In this document: piece by piece, positions 35,575 through 45,699 of the stretch
Position numbering within the stretch: position 1 is the first letter of the stretch
How the letters are laid out: every line of letters begins with the position of its first letter
Assembly: GCF_038070005.1 (NCBI RefSeq)
Contig: NZ_JBBPCO010000007.1
Location: 62,001-126,000 of the forward strand
Direction: 5' to 3'
DNA length: 64,000 nt
From: Thermithiobacillus plumbiphilus
GTDB lineage: Bacteria; Pseudomonadota; Gammaproteobacteria; Acidithiobacillales; Thermithiobacillaceae
The notes under the pieces: generated by a model
Databases searched by the model: none
The model's input: the letters and a program-made list of their open reading frames with translations, nothing else
What the model was told of the DNA's origin: nothing
Program-made: the position numbers and the translations under genes

Positions 35575-36435
35575 TTATGGGCTCTCGGCCAGCGGCCCCA
35601 GGAATTGTCGCAGCTTGGCCATGGCCTGTTTTTCCAGCTGACGCACCCGCTCCGCGGAAATGCCCAGTTCGGCACCCAGGGTCTGCAGGGTCTTGGGTTC
35701 TTCCTGCAGCCAGCGGTTTTGGATGATCAGGCGGTCACGTTCAGGCAGACTGCTCAGAGCTGCCTGCAGGGATTCACTTTGCTGCTCCTCCCAGTCGCGT
35801 TCACTGAGCTGCTCGGCGGGAGAGGCCGTTTCGTCCGCGAGTTCGCTGATGAAGGCATGATGGCTGTCGGCATCGTTGTCGTCCGGGCTTTCCAGCGGCA
35901 GGTCGCGGCCATTGAGGCGCGCCTCCATCTCGAAGACTTCCTCGGGCGTCACGCCGAGTTCCGACGCTAGCGCCTTGCTTTCCTGCTCACCGATCCAGCC
36001 AAGACTCTGGCGGCTGCTGCGCAGGTTGAAAAACAGCTTGCGCTGCGCCTTGGTGGTGGCAATCTTGACGATGCGCCAGTTGCGCAGGATGTATTCCTGG
36101 ATCTCGGCCTTGATCCAGTGCACGGCAAATGAGACCAGCCGCACGCCCCGGTCCGGGTCGAATCGCCGCACCGCCTTCATCAGCCCGATATTGCCCTCCT
36201 GAATGAGGTCGGGTTCCGGTAGGCCATAGCCCCGGTAGCCCCGGGCGATGCGTACCACGAAGCGCAAATGACTGGCGATGAGCCGGTAGGCGGCATTCAG
36301 ATCATTGTTGTCGCGCAGTGACCGTCCCAGCTGAGCCTCTTCTTCCGCGCTCAACATGGGCTGGCTGTTTACCGCGCGCAGGTAGCTGCCGAGATCCTCG
36401 GCAGACGGCGCTAAGGTGATTGGCATACTGCTCAT
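35575..36435 (-). CDS. rpoH: RNA polymerase sigma-32 (heat shock sigma factor)
   Basis: A 286-residue sigma-70-family factor. Region 2 includes Ile-Gln-Glu-Gly-Asn-Ile-Gly-Leu-Met-Lys-Ala-Val-Arg-Arg-Phe-Asp. The RpoH box Gln-Arg-Lys-Leu-Phe-Phe-Asn-Leu-Arg, specific to sigma-32, is intact near residue 133. Region 4.2 ends with Leu-Gly-Ile-Ser-Ala-Glu-Arg-Val-Arg-Gln-Leu-Glu. The ATG at 36435 follows GGAGGACACC; an upstream in-frame ATG would add 15 residues. It follows ftsX, as in E. coli ftsYEX-rpoH, with 93 bases between, room for its own promoter. It probably drives htpX at 5655. Confidence 0.96.
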   Translation of the reverse strand: MSSMPITLAPSAEDLGSYLRAVNSQPMLSAEEEAQLGRSLRDNNDLNAAYRLIASHLRFVVRIARGYRGYGLPEPDLIQEGNIGLMKAVRRFDPDRGVRLVSFAVHWIKAEIQEYILRNWRIVKIATTKAQRKLFFNLRSSRQSLGWIGEQESKALASELGVTPEEVFEMEARLNGRDLPLESPDDNDADSHHAFISELADETASPAEQLSERDWEEQQSESLQAALSSLPERDRLIIQNRWLQEEPKTLQTLGAELGISAERVRQLEKQAMAKLRQFLGPLAESP

Positions 36436-36528
36436 GGTGTCCTCCGATCCCTGTTTGTATTGTTTTGACTCATGGGACAAAGAAAAGTTTACAAGCTAAT
36501 TACATACCAAGCAATTGATCGCAAAGCA

Positions 36529-37431
36529 CTACTGTGCCCGTCTCAGATGCCGCTGGGTAGCCAGCAGGGCGCCTGACAAGCCCAGCAGCGCGCCGGCGGC
36601 CACGAGCAGGGCGCCTTCCTCGGGCGGCAGATAGCGCAACCGGAAAATCTCGCCATATAGGTTCGCCAGCGCGGTGGTGGGCGCCTGCAACAGCGCGATG
36701 CCGATTGCTACCATGCCCCAGGCCAGCAGGCCTGCCAGCGCCCCCTGCACCAGGCCGTGATAGATGAAGGGCAATCGTATGAAACCATTGCTGGCGCCGA
36801 GCAGCCGGGATATCGCGATTTCTTCCTGGCGGCTGAGGATGCTCAGGCGGATGGTGTTGCCGATGATCAGCATGACGCCGAGCGCCAGCAGGCCGGCAAA
36901 CAGCCACACGGCCCGCATCACCAGATCAAGCAGGGCCTGCAGTCTGGCGACCCAGTTGAGATCGTACTGGGCGAGATCCACTCTTGGATCCGCAGACCAG
37001 GTTTTTACCAGATTTCGAATCTGGTCTGGACGGTAATAGGTCGGATCGATGCCGACCACCAAAGAGGCTGGCAGGGGATTGCCCTCCAGGGCCTCCAGGG
37101 CCTCTGCATAACCCGATATCTGTTGGAATTCCGCCAGCGCCGCCTGTTTGTCGATATAGCGAACCTCGCGAATCCCCGGGCGGCGCCGAAGATCCGCCTG
37201 CATCGCCCGGGCCTGATCACTCGTGGTCCAGTCGCGCAGAAACAGGGATACCTGGGCCTGTTCCTCCCAGGCCGAGAAGAGATGCCCGGCATTCTTCACC
37301 AGCAGATAGAAGCCGGACGGCAATGCCAGAGCAATCGCCAGCACACTCAGGGTCATGAGGCTGCCAAAGGGCTGGTGGATCAGACGGCGGAAGGCATCCA
37401 GCAGGGATCGGAGATGACGCATCAGGCGCAT
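36529..37431 (-). CDS. ftsX: Cell division protein FtsX
   Basis: A 300-residue membrane protein with an N-terminal cytoplasmic tail, one helix (about 25-45), a periplasmic domain and three C-terminal helices (about 165-190, 215-240, 270-290). FtsX with FtsE forms an ABC-like complex that activates periplasmic amidases through EnvC at the septum. The conserved Glu-Glu-Ile-Ala-Ile-Ser-Arg-Leu-Leu-Gly-Ala-Ser loop is present. Its start overlaps the end of ftsE by 10 bases. Confidence 0.95.
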   Translation of the reverse strand: MRLMRHLRSLLDAFRRLIHQPFGSLMTLSVLAIALALPSGFYLLVKNAGHLFSAWEEQAQVSLFLRDWTTSDQARAMQADLRRRPGIREVRYIDKQAALAEFQQISGYAEALEALEGNPLPASLVVGIDPTYYRPDQIRNLVKTWSADPRVDLAQYDLNWVARLQALLDLVMRAVWLFAGLLALGVMLIIGNTIRLSILSRQEEIAISRLLGASNGFIRLPFIYHGLVQGALAGLLAWGMVAIGIALLQAPTTALANLYGEIFRLRYLPPEEGALLVAAGALLGLSGALLATQRHLRRAQ

Positions 37432-38096
37432 ATCCGTTCCCCCTCCAGCCGGAGCTGGCCTGATTGCAGGACGAATATCGGGTAGGTCATCCGCTCGATC
37501 AGGGCCAGGTCATGCGTGGCGATCAGCACGGTCACGCCAAGCTGATTGAAGTGGCTGAAAAGATCCATGATCTCGCGGCTCAGGTCCGGGTCCAGGTTGC
37601 CGGTGGGCTCGTCGGCAATCAGCAGCTTGGGGTTGTGCACGATGGCACGCGCAATGGCCGCCCGCTGCTGTTCGCCACCCGAGAGCTGCTGCGGGCGGTC
37701 CTTGGCCCGGCCTGCCAGGCCGACCTGTTCGAGTGCGGCATGCACCCGCGGGCGGACCCGGGAATGCCGTACGCCAGCCACTTCCAGGGTGAGCGCGACG
37801 TTGTCATACACATTGCGGTCCATCAACAGCCGATAATCCTGAAACACGATGCCCATTGTGCGGCGCAGCCGGGGGACCTGGCGCGCCTTTAGCTTGCCGA
37901 GGTCCTGTCCGTCCACGAACAGGGAGCCGCCCGTGAGCGTCTCGGCGCGGGTGACCAGCTTGAGCAGTGTGCTCTTGCCGGCGCCGGAGGCCCCGGTCAG
38001 AAATGCCATGCCGCCCCTGGGCAGGTGAAAGTCGAGATCCTGCAGCACGGCAGGTCGCCCCGGATAGATCTTGCAGACCTTGTTCGCACGAATCAT
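37422..38096 (-). CDS. ftsE: Cell division ATP-binding protein FtsE
   Basis: A 224-residue ABC ATPase. Walker A Gly-Ala-Ser-Gly-Ala-Gly-Lys-Ser-Thr near residue 36, Q-loop Gly-Ile-Val-Phe-Gln-Asp, signature Leu-Ser-Gly-Gly-Glu-Gln-Gln-Arg, and Walker B [12 protein letters not shown] are all intact. It begins six bases after ftsY, in the standard ftsY-ftsE-ftsX order. Confidence 0.96.
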   Translation of the reverse strand: MIRANKVCKIYPGRPAVLQDLDFHLPRGGMAFLTGASGAGKSTLLKLVTRAETLTGGSLFVDGQDLGKLKARQVPRLRRTMGIVFQDYRLLMDRNVYDNVALTLEVAGVRHSRVRPRVHAALEQVGLAGRAKDRPQQLSGGEQQRAAIARAIVHNPKLLIADEPTGNLDPDLSREIMDLFSHFNQLGVTVLIATHDLALIERMTYPIFVLQSGQLRLEGERICA

Positions 38097-38102
38097 GAGC
38101 AG

Positions 38103-39461
38103 CTATTTTGTGGCAGGTGGACTGAACAGGGCATCGACGAATGCCTCGGCATCGAAGGGGCGCAGATCCTCGGGCCTTTCGCCCACGCCGATATAGCGGA
38201 TCGGAATCGGCAGGGTCTTGGCCACGGCGGCAATGACGCCGCCCTTGGCGGTGCCGTCGAGCTTGGTGACGCAGATCCCGGTCAGACCGACGGCCTCGTG
38301 GAACTGTTTTGCCTGGTTCAGGGCATTCTGGCCGGTACTCGCGTCGATGACAAGCCAGATTTCCTGCGGCGCCTCGGGATCGAGCTTGCCCAATACCCGC
38401 TTGACCTTCTTCAGTTCTTCCATCAGATTAGTCTGGGTATGCAGACGCCCGGCGGTATCCGCGATCAGCAGGTCGGCATTGCGGCTGCGCGCGGCGGCAA
38501 AGCCGTCATAGATCACCGAGGCGCTGTCCGCGCCGCTATGCTGAGCAATTACCGGCACCCCCACGCGCTGGCCCCATTGCTGCAGCTGCTCGACCGCCGC
38601 GGCGCGGAAGGTATCGCCGGCCGCCAGCACCACCTTGATGTCCTGTGCCTGCCATAGCGCGGCCAGTTTGCCGATGGTGGTGGTCTTGCCGGCGCCGTTG
38701 ATGCCGACCATCATCAGCACCCTGGTCCCGGCATTGCGGCTGGGCTGCCAGGGCTGGGCGCGCGGGCGCAGGATGTCCAGCAGGGAGTCGCGGATGGCCT
38801 GGGTCAGGGCCTGGGGATCGGTAAGGTCCTTGCGCCGCACCCGTTCGGTGACCTTGTCCAGGATTTCCGTGGTGGCCTCAAGGCCGATGTCGGCGCTGAG
38901 CAGCAGGGCTTCGAGATCTTCCAGGAGTTCATCGTCGATCTGCTTCTTGCCCAGGGTCAGGCGATCCAGGCCGTTGACGAAGCTTTCGCGGGTGCGGGTG
39001 AGCCCAGCCTTCATGCGGGCGAAAAAACCCTGCCTTTCTGCAGCTTCGGCTCCGGATTCTTCGGCGCTGGCTTCAGGCGCCTTGTCCCGGCGGAAGAAGT
39101 TGAACACGCCCTTGTCAGGCTCTTGCGGGGCGGAAGCCGGGGCTTCATCCGCAAGCGGGGCGGCAGCCTGCTCGACTGGCGTGCTTTCCGGCCCGGACTC
39201 AGGCATTTCTGGCATTTCTGGCGCTTCGACCGGCTGCTGGAAATCGCGATCTTCAAGCGGCGAAACAGGGTCGTCCTGTGGCTGGGGCGGGATCTCCTCA
39301 GCAGGCTTCCTGAGCCGGAACATGTCGAAGAATGTCTTTTCCTTGGTGGCGGCACTGTCGGAAGGCGCTTGCCTTATGGCATCATGATCCCCGGCCGGGG
39401 ACTCGTTACCGGTTTCCGGTTCGGCTTCCTTGCCTTTGTTGCGCTTGAAAAAGTCAAACAT
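38103..39461 (-). CDS. ftsY: Signal recognition particle receptor FtsY
   Basis: A 452-residue SRP receptor GTPase. The first 130 residues are an acidic, Pro/Glu/Ala-rich A domain for membrane association. The NG domain follows, with G1 Gly-Ile-Asn-Gly-Ala-Gly-Lys-Thr-Thr, Asp-Thr-Ala-Gly-Arg-Leu (G3), and [10 protein letters not shown] (G4). The ATG at 39461 gives a usual length. It leads the ftsY-ftsE-ftsX-rpoH group and is divergent from the M16 peptidase genes, with a 143-base shared upstream region. Confidence 0.96.
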   Translation of the reverse strand: MFDFFKRNKGKEAEPETGNESPAGDHDAIRQAPSDSAATKEKTFFDMFRLRKPAEEIPPQPQDDPVSPLEDRDFQQPVEAPEMPEMPESGPESTPVEQAAAPLADEAPASAPQEPDKGVFNFFRRDKAPEASAEESGAEAAERQGFFARMKAGLTRTRESFVNGLDRLTLGKKQIDDELLEDLEALLLSADIGLEATTEILDKVTERVRRKDLTDPQALTQAIRDSLLDILRPRAQPWQPSRNAGTRVLMMVGINGAGKTTTIGKLAALWQAQDIKVVLAAGDTFRAAAVEQLQQWGQRVGVPVIAQHSGADSASVIYDGFAAARSRNADLLIADTAGRLHTQTNLMEELKKVKRVLGKLDPEAPQEIWLVIDASTGQNALNQAKQFHEAVGLTGICVTKLDGTAKGGVIAAVAKTLPIPIRYIGVGERPEDLRPFDAEAFVDALFSPPATK

Positions 39462-39604
39462 TGGGGTTTCCGTGACTCGGTTGTCAGTGTCAGGGGAATT
39501 TCCGCTAAATATACCCGGTCAGGGCTTTCTGGTCAGCCCGGCCGCTTCGGTCGTCAAACGGGACCGCCTTTCCGGCTGGTCGGATTTGGAGTGCGGGAAT
39601 CACT

Positions 39605-40987
39605 ATGATCCAATCAAGAAAAAAATCAAGCGTGGCGGTCGGGCTGGTCCTCTGGGCCTGTTCCGGCGCGCTGGCCCTGGCCGATCCGGTCACGGAATTT
39701 CAGCTGCCCAATGGCCTGAAAGTGCTGGTCAAACCGGATCATCGCGCGCCAGTGGTGACTTCGCAGATCTGGTACAAGGTGGGCTCCAGCTACGAGAGCA
39801 GCGGCTATACGGGCATCTCGCACGTGCTTGAGCACATGATGTTCAAGGGCACGCCCAAGACCCCGCCGGGCCGCTTTTCCCGCATCATTGCCGAACAGGG
39901 CGGGCGCGACAATGCCTTTACCAGCCGCGATTACACCGCCTATTTTCAGCAGCTCTCCGCCGACCGGCTCCCCATCAGCTTCGCGCTCGAGTCCGACCGC
40001 ATGAAGAACCTGCTGTTGCGCGAGGAGGATTTCAGGAAGGAAGTGGAAGTCGTCAAGGAGGAGCGCCGCATGCGTACCGAGAACCAGCCGCGGGCGCGTA
40101 CCGACGAGATGCTCATGGCAACCGCCTTCGTCGCCAGTGGTTACCATCATCCGGTGATCGGCTGGATGGGCGATCTCGACAGCCTCAAGGTCAGCGACCT
40201 GCGCCCCTGGTATCAGCGCTTCTACAGTCCCAACAATGCCACCCTGGTGGTGGTGGGCGACGTGCAACCGCAGGCGGTCAAGGCCCTGGCGGAAAAGTAT
40301 TACGGGCCCATCAAGCCGTCCACGCTCCCGGAAATCAAGCCGCGGCCCGAGCCCGAGCAGGCAGGGGAGCGGCTGGTGAAGGTGCGGGCCCCGGCCCAGA
40401 TTCCCTATCTGCTGATGGGTTACCATGTGCCACGCCTGACCCGCAAGGGCCCCAACGAGGAGGCCTATGCGCTGGAGGTGCTGGCGGGGCTCCTGTCCTC
40501 GGGCAAGAGCGCCCGCCTGGATCAGAATCTGGTGCGTGGCAGCCAGGTGGCGAGTGGCGTGGAAGCCGGATACGAGCTGGTCAGCCGTGATCCGGGCCTT
40601 TTCTATCTCGGTGGCACGCCGGCGAACGGCAAAAGCAATGCCGATCTGCGCAAGGCCCTGGAGGCAGAGATCCGCAAGCTGCAGGAACAGCCGGTGAACC
40701 CGGCGGAACTGGAGAAGGTCAAGGCGCAATTGGCCGCCGGCGAAACCTTCAGCCGCGATTCCGGTTTCTATCAGGCCATGCAGCTGGGCACCTATGAGAC
40801 GGTGGGCCTGGACTGGCGCCAGTACGAGCAGTATGTGCCGGCCATCCGCGCCGTGACCCCCGCCCAGGTGCAGGCGGTCGCGCGCAAGTACCTGGTGGAC
40901 AGCAATCGCACGGTGGCCGAACTCGATCCCTTGCCGCCGGTCAACCCGCAAGCGAATACCCAGGGAGCACCCGCCCATGCGCATTAA
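39605..40987 (+). CDS. M16-family zinc peptidase, catalytic subunit
   Basis: A 460-residue periplasmic processing peptidase of the PqqL/M16 type. A signal peptide covers about residues 1-26. The inverted zinc motif His73-Val-Leu-Glu76-His77 is intact, with the downstream Glu in the Lys-Glu-Glu-Arg-Arg-Met segment. The ATG at 39605 sets the signal peptide. Its stop overlaps the next M16 gene by 11 bases; the two would form a heterodimer, as is usual for M16B pairs beside rsmD. Physiological substrate unknown. Confidence 0.93.
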   Translation: MIQSRKKSSVAVGLVLWACSGALALADPVTEFQLPNGLKVLVKPDHRAPVVTSQIWYKVGSSYESSGYTGISHVLEHMMFKGTPKTPPGRFSRIIAEQGGRDNAFTSRDYTAYFQQLSADRLPISFALESDRMKNLLLREEDFRKEVEVVKEERRMRTENQPRARTDEMLMATAFVASGYHHPVIGWMGDLDSLKVSDLRPWYQRFYSPNNATLVVVGDVQPQAVKALAEKYYGPIKPSTLPEIKPRPEPEQAGERLVKVRAPAQIPYLLMGYHVPRLTRKGPNEEAYALEVLAGLLSSGKSARLDQNLVRGSQVASGVEAGYELVSRDPGLFYLGGTPANGKSNADLRKALEAEIRKLQEQPVNPAELEKVKAQLAAGETFSRDSGFYQAMQLGTYETVGLDWRQYEQYVPAIRAVTPAQVQAVARKYLVDSNRTVAELDPLPPVNPQANTQGAPAHAH

Positions 40988-42302
40988 ACTGCTCGGTTTT
41001 CTGTTCCTGCTCGTCCCCTTGCCGGCCCTGGCGGTCGACATCCAGACCTGGCAGCTCGAAAATGGCGCCAAAGTGCTCTTCGTCGAGAGCCACGAGATCC
41101 CGATGGCGACCCTGCGCGTGACCTTTGATGCCGGTTCGGCGCGGGACCCCGAGCAGTTGCCAGGCCTCGCGGCCTTCACGGCAGGTCTGCTCGAAGAAGG
41201 CGCCGGTGGCCTGAATGTGGATCAGCTCGGCGAACAGCTTGATCGCACTGGCGGACAGGTCAGCACCTTTGCTGATCGCGACCAGGCCGGCATTCAAGTA
41301 AAGACCCTCAGTGATCCGCAATTGCGCCAGCAGGTCGGTGAGCTGGCCGCGCTCATGCTGACCCGACCGGACTTCCCGGAGGACGCCATCGCCCGCGAGA
41401 AACAGCGCACCCTGGCCGGTATCGCCATGGAGGACGAGGACCCGGGCACTGTGGCGTCCAAGGCTTTCTTCAAGGCCGCCTATGGCGAGCACCCCTATGC
41501 GCACCCGACTTCTGGAACCCGCGACAGCGTGCCGCGTTTCCAGCGCCAGCATCTGCTCGACTTCTATAAGCAGTACTTCGTCGGCGCCAATGCGGTGGTG
41601 GCCCTGGTCGGCGACCTGAGCCGCCCGCAGGCCGAGGCCTGGGTGCGTCAGGTCGTCGGGCAATTGCCCCAAGGCAGCGCGCCGGCGCCACTGCCAGCCG
41701 CGCCGCGCCTGAATGCGCCGACAAAGCTCTTTGTCCACATGCCGGTCAACCAGACCACCATCTACATGGGTGAACCCGCGATGCGGCGCCTGAGCCCGGA
41801 TTATTTTCCGTTGCTGGTCGGCAACTACACGCTGGGCGGCGGTGGATTCAGTTCGCGCCTGATGGAGGAGGTGCGCGAGAAACGTGGCCTTTCCTATAGC
41901 GTGTACAGCTATTTCATGCCCCTGCAGCAGCAGGGCCCCTTCCAGGCCGGGCTCCAGACTTCCACGAAGCAGGCTGCTGCCGCTCTGACGGTGATGCGTG
42001 ACAGCATCGAGCGTTATACCAAGACCGGCCCGACTCCCCAGGAACTCAAGGCGGCCAAGGACAATCTCACCGGCAGTTTTCCCTTGCGCATTGATTCCAA
42101 CGCCAAGATTCTGGAATATCTGAGTCTGATCGGTTTTTACGGGTTGCCGCTGAATTATCTGGACACCTTCCAGCAGCGGGTGGAACAGGTGAGGGCCGAT
42201 GAGATCCGGCGCGCCATGGATCAGCACCTGAATCCGGCGCGTATGGCCGTGGTTGCCGTCGGCAGCGAGCCACCGGGACCGGACTTCACGCCTGCCCGAT
42301 GA
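40977..42302 (+). CDS. M16-family peptidase, non-catalytic partner
   Basis: A 441-residue exported M16 homologue with signal peptide (residues 1-19). The His-X-X-Glu-His zinc motif is replaced by Leu-Ala-Ala-Phe-Thr-Ala-Gly-Leu-Leu-Glu-Glu-Gly, so it cannot bind zinc. The C-terminal Arg/Tyr substrate motif Arg-Gly-Leu-Ser-Tyr-Ser-Val-Tyr-Ser-Tyr, which in M16B heterodimers comes from the inactive subunit, is present. It overlaps both neighbours: the catalytic subunit upstream and rsmD downstream by four bases. Confidence 0.93.
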   Translation: MRIKLLGFLFLLVPLPALAVDIQTWQLENGAKVLFVESHEIPMATLRVTFDAGSARDPEQLPGLAAFTAGLLEEGAGGLNVDQLGEQLDRTGGQVSTFADRDQAGIQVKTLSDPQLRQQVGELAALMLTRPDFPEDAIAREKQRTLAGIAMEDEDPGTVASKAFFKAAYGEHPYAHPTSGTRDSVPRFQRQHLLDFYKQYFVGANAVVALVGDLSRPQAEAWVRQVVGQLPQGSAPAPLPAAPRLNAPTKLFVHMPVNQTTIYMGEPAMRRLSPDYFPLLVGNYTLGGGGFSSRLMEEVREKRGLSYSVYSYFMPLQQQGPFQAGLQTSTKQAAAALTVMRDSIERYTKTGPTPQELKAAKDNLTGSFPLRIDSNAKILEYLSLIGFYGLPLNYLDTFQQRVEQVRADEIRRAMDQHLNPARMAVVAVGSEPPGPDFTPAR

Positions 42303-42889
42303 GCTTGCGCATCATCGCCGGACAGTGCCGGGGGCGGCGCCTGAAAACGCCCACCGGTACTGGGCTGCGCCCCACGCCGGACCGGGTGCGGGAAACGCTT
42401 TTCAACTGGCTGGCGCCCTATCTGCCCGGTGCCCGGATATTGGATCTCTTTGCCGGCAGTGGCGCGCTCGGGCTGGAGGCGCTCTCACGCGGCGCGCGCG
42501 AGGCGGCGCTGGTGGAGCGGGATCGGGCCCATCTGGCGATATTGCGGGAAAACGTGGCGCTTTGTGGCCTGCCGGGCGCGACTGTTCATGCCGTGGATGC
42601 CCTGGCCTATCTCAGGAGCAGCCCCAGCCCCTTTGATATCGTCTTCCTGGACCCGCCCTATGGCCAGGGCTGGGTGCCGCGCGTGGCGCAGCTGCTCGAA
42701 GCGGGCGGCTGGCTGGCCGGAGCGGCCTTGATCTATGGCGAGGTCGAGTCGGCTGCGGCTCCCGGCCTGCCTGCCACCCTGCCGGCGAACTGGCGGGTGA
42801 TGCGCGAGCGGATCAGTGGTGGCGTGAGTTATAATCTCTATGCACGCGAGGCAGAAACTCCCGGACAGGTGTCTGGAGAGGAGGTCTGA
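42299..42889 (+). CDS. rsmD: 16S rRNA (guanine966-N2) methyltransferase
   Basis: A 196-residue Rossmann-fold methyltransferase. SAM binding is indicated by Leu-Asp-Leu-Phe-Ala-Gly-Ser-Gly-Ala-Leu-Gly near residue 48; the catalytic motif is Phe-Leu-Asp-Pro-Pro-Tyr near 118. The N-terminal Arg-Ile-Ile-Ala-Gly-Gln-Cys-Arg-Gly-Arg-Arg-Leu is characteristic. Its ATG overlaps the preceding stop and coaD starts one base after its own stop; rsmD-coaD is a conserved pair. Confidence 0.94.
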   Translation: MSLRIIAGQCRGRRLKTPTGTGLRPTPDRVRETLFNWLAPYLPGARILDLFAGSGALGLEALSRGAREAALVERDRAHLAILRENVALCGLPGATVHAVDALAYLRSSPSPFDIVFLDPPYGQGWVPRVAQLLEAGGWLAGAALIYGEVESAAAPGLPATLPANWRVMRERISGGVSYNLYAREAETPGQVSGEEV

Positions 42890-42890
42890 G

Positions 42891-43711
<821 letters not shown>

Positions 43712-43717
43712 TCGCAA

Positions 43718-45691
43718 TCAGGCCGAGGTGCGCACCGCTTCGGTCCGTTCCTGATCTTCCAGCAAGGCCTTGAGCGACAGATAAATCTGCTTGCTGCGTT
43801 GTTGCTGCGCCTGCCGTTCCGCGATCTCGGCCCTGACCTGCGTGATCCGGGTGTCCAGGTTGTCGAGCACCTGCTCGATGTCCTGCAGGGTCTGCACCTG
43901 TTGCTGGATGCGCTGCATATGACGCTCCATCTGGCTTTCCATGATCGTGATCGCCTCATCTACCCAGGTGCGCGCCTGCACCAGGGTCTCTGCCACAAAG
44001 TCGCGGGTCCGCTGGGCCACGGTCAGGAAGGCCTTGCGCACCACGGTGCTCTGGGTGTTCACCGCGATCTCCAGACGCTTGCCGAAGCGCTCGTATTGCT
44101 CGGCCATTTCCTGCAGTTCCGCCCGACGCGGCAGGATGGCATAGGGCAGCGCATCCAGGTGGCTCAGGCCATGGCGCTGCTCCAGGTCGCTGTAACAGGC
44201 CAGCATGAGTGAACTCAGGCGCTCGACCCCGTTCAGGGCCAGATCAAATCGGTCCATGGCTTCGGTGAAAAAGCGCCGTAGCCGCTCCTGTATGCCCGCC
44301 GTGGTCCAGGCACTGAGCATCTCGTTCTTGGCATTGCTGATGATCAGGTCCAGCCCCACTGGATCCAGGGGCGCGAAAAGCTGGCTGCCTGCCTGTTCCA
44401 GCAACTCGCGTTTCTTCTTTTCAAAGCGGCTGCGCTCATCCTCGAAGCGGCTGATGGCCCGCTGATGCTGGGCCAGCAGGGCCGGCACCTTGCTTTCGCC
44501 ATTGCTTTTCAGATCCGTCAGGGAAGCAAGGTTCTGTTCCAGCTCATGGATCTGACCCTTGAGCAGCACCTGATGCTCTGACAGCAGCCGGCCCAGGGTA
44601 TCGCGCACTTCATGACAGATGCGCTCGCGCCGAGCCGGGATCAATTGCCGGGCAATGGCGTCTTCCAGGGCCTCGATGCGGCTTTGCTCGATCAGTGCGG
44701 CCTGATTCTTCACGCGCCCGATCAGGGCCTTCTGGGCGGACACGGCGATGACCTGCCGTGCGTCGATCCCGAGCCGCTCGGCCGTGCGGGCCACTTGTAC
44801 CGCGATCTCTCGCTCGATCTCGGCCGGGGCTTTCAGTTCGTCCCAGAGCGTATCGATCTTGTTGAGCACCACCAGATGATTCTGGCGCGGGTTGCTGGCG
44901 ATGTAATTTTCCCAGATATCCAGATCCGAGTGCGTGACGCCGGTGTCCGCGCTGAGGATGAAGATGACCGCATTGGCCTCCATGAGCATGGACAGGGTCA
45001 GTTCCGGTTCCGCGCCAATGGCGTTGAGGCCCGGCGTGTCGAGGATGTTCAGTCCGGCGGCGAGAATGGGATGGGGCAGATTGATGATGGCATGACGCCA
45101 GCGCGGGATCTGTACCTTGCCCAGACCGCAGGAGGGGCAGATGCTGTGCTGGCGATTCCTGGGTGTCTGGTTCAGCGGCGGACACAGCCCGATCTTACGT
45201 GCCTCTTCCAGGGCCACGCAGCTCGTGTCGGTGAGCTGCTTGAGTGCTGCATTGCGCTGCGCCGGCTGGTCCAGCAAAAGCGGCAATTTGCGCCAGATGC
45301 TCTGGGAGCGCTTGAGGTCCTGAATGGTGTGATCCAGGGCGCGGCTGGTAATGGGCAGCAGGCGCAGGCCCGGCACGCCAAGCCCGGCATGCTGGATCTC
45401 CACTGGACACATGGTGGTCTGGCCCGAACTCGAAGGCAACAGCCGGCCGCCGAACTCGCTGAAGAAAAGCGCGTTGATCAGTTCCGACTTGCCGCGTGAA
45501 AACTCACCAACAAAGGCGGCCCGGACGCTGTCATTGGCGATGGCATGGGCGAGATTGCCCAGACGCAGCAGGCTGCTGCCCGGTAGCAGGCCGGTGAGGG
45601 CAAGCTGTTCTTCGAGCTGCTGGATCAGGCCGGCAACCTGCCCGCGCCAGCCATTGAAGGCATTCAGTTGGTCAAGAATGGGTTGCTGCAT
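43718..45691 (-). CDS. Bacterial dynamin-like GTPase
   Basis: A 657-residue dynamin-family protein. G1 is Gly-Glu-Phe-Ser-Arg-Gly-Lys-Ser (62-69), G2 a Thr near 92-93 in Gly-Gln-Thr-Thr, G3 Asp-Thr-Pro-Gly (218-221) and G4 Asn-Lys-Ile-Asp (277-280). A long helical, coiled-coil-rich region fills residues 370-650. Between G2 and G3 there is an insert with Cys170, Cys185 and Cys188 (Ile-Cys-Pro-Ser-Cys-Gly), reminiscent of half a zinc ribbon. Bacterial dynamins remodel or repair membranes. The ATG at 45691 lies eight bases after mutM; earlier in-frame starts overlap mutM. It ends the long minus-strand gene run. Confidence 0.88.
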   Translation of the reverse strand: MQQPILDQLNAFNGWRGQVAGLIQQLEEQLALTGLLPGSSLLRLGNLAHAIANDSVRAAFVGEFSRGKSELINALFFSEFGGRLLPSSSGQTTMCPVEIQHAGLGVPGLRLLPITSRALDHTIQDLKRSQSIWRKLPLLLDQPAQRNAALKQLTDTSCVALEEARKIGLCPPLNQTPRNRQHSICPSCGLGKVQIPRWRHAIINLPHPILAAGLNILDTPGLNAIGAEPELTLSMLMEANAVIFILSADTGVTHSDLDIWENYIASNPRQNHLVVLNKIDTLWDELKAPAEIEREIAVQVARTAERLGIDARQVIAVSAQKALIGRVKNQAALIEQSRIEALEDAIARQLIPARRERICHEVRDTLGRLLSEHQVLLKGQIHELEQNLASLTDLKSNGESKVPALLAQHQRAISRFEDERSRFEKKKRELLEQAGSQLFAPLDPVGLDLIISNAKNEMLSAWTTAGIQERLRRFFTEAMDRFDLALNGVERLSSLMLACYSDLEQRHGLSHLDALPYAILPRRAELQEMAEQYERFGKRLEIAVNTQSTVVRKAFLTVAQRTRDFVAETLVQARTWVDEAITIMESQMERHMQRIQQQVQTLQDIEQVLDNLDTRITQVRAEIAERQAQQQRSKQIYLSLKALLEDQERTEAVRTSA

Positions 45692-45699
45692 GGACTTCC

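Noticed and set aside
40941-42227. 428-codon minus-strand frame in the second M16 gene
   Set aside because: Shadow of a recognised peptidase-family gene with no motif of its own.
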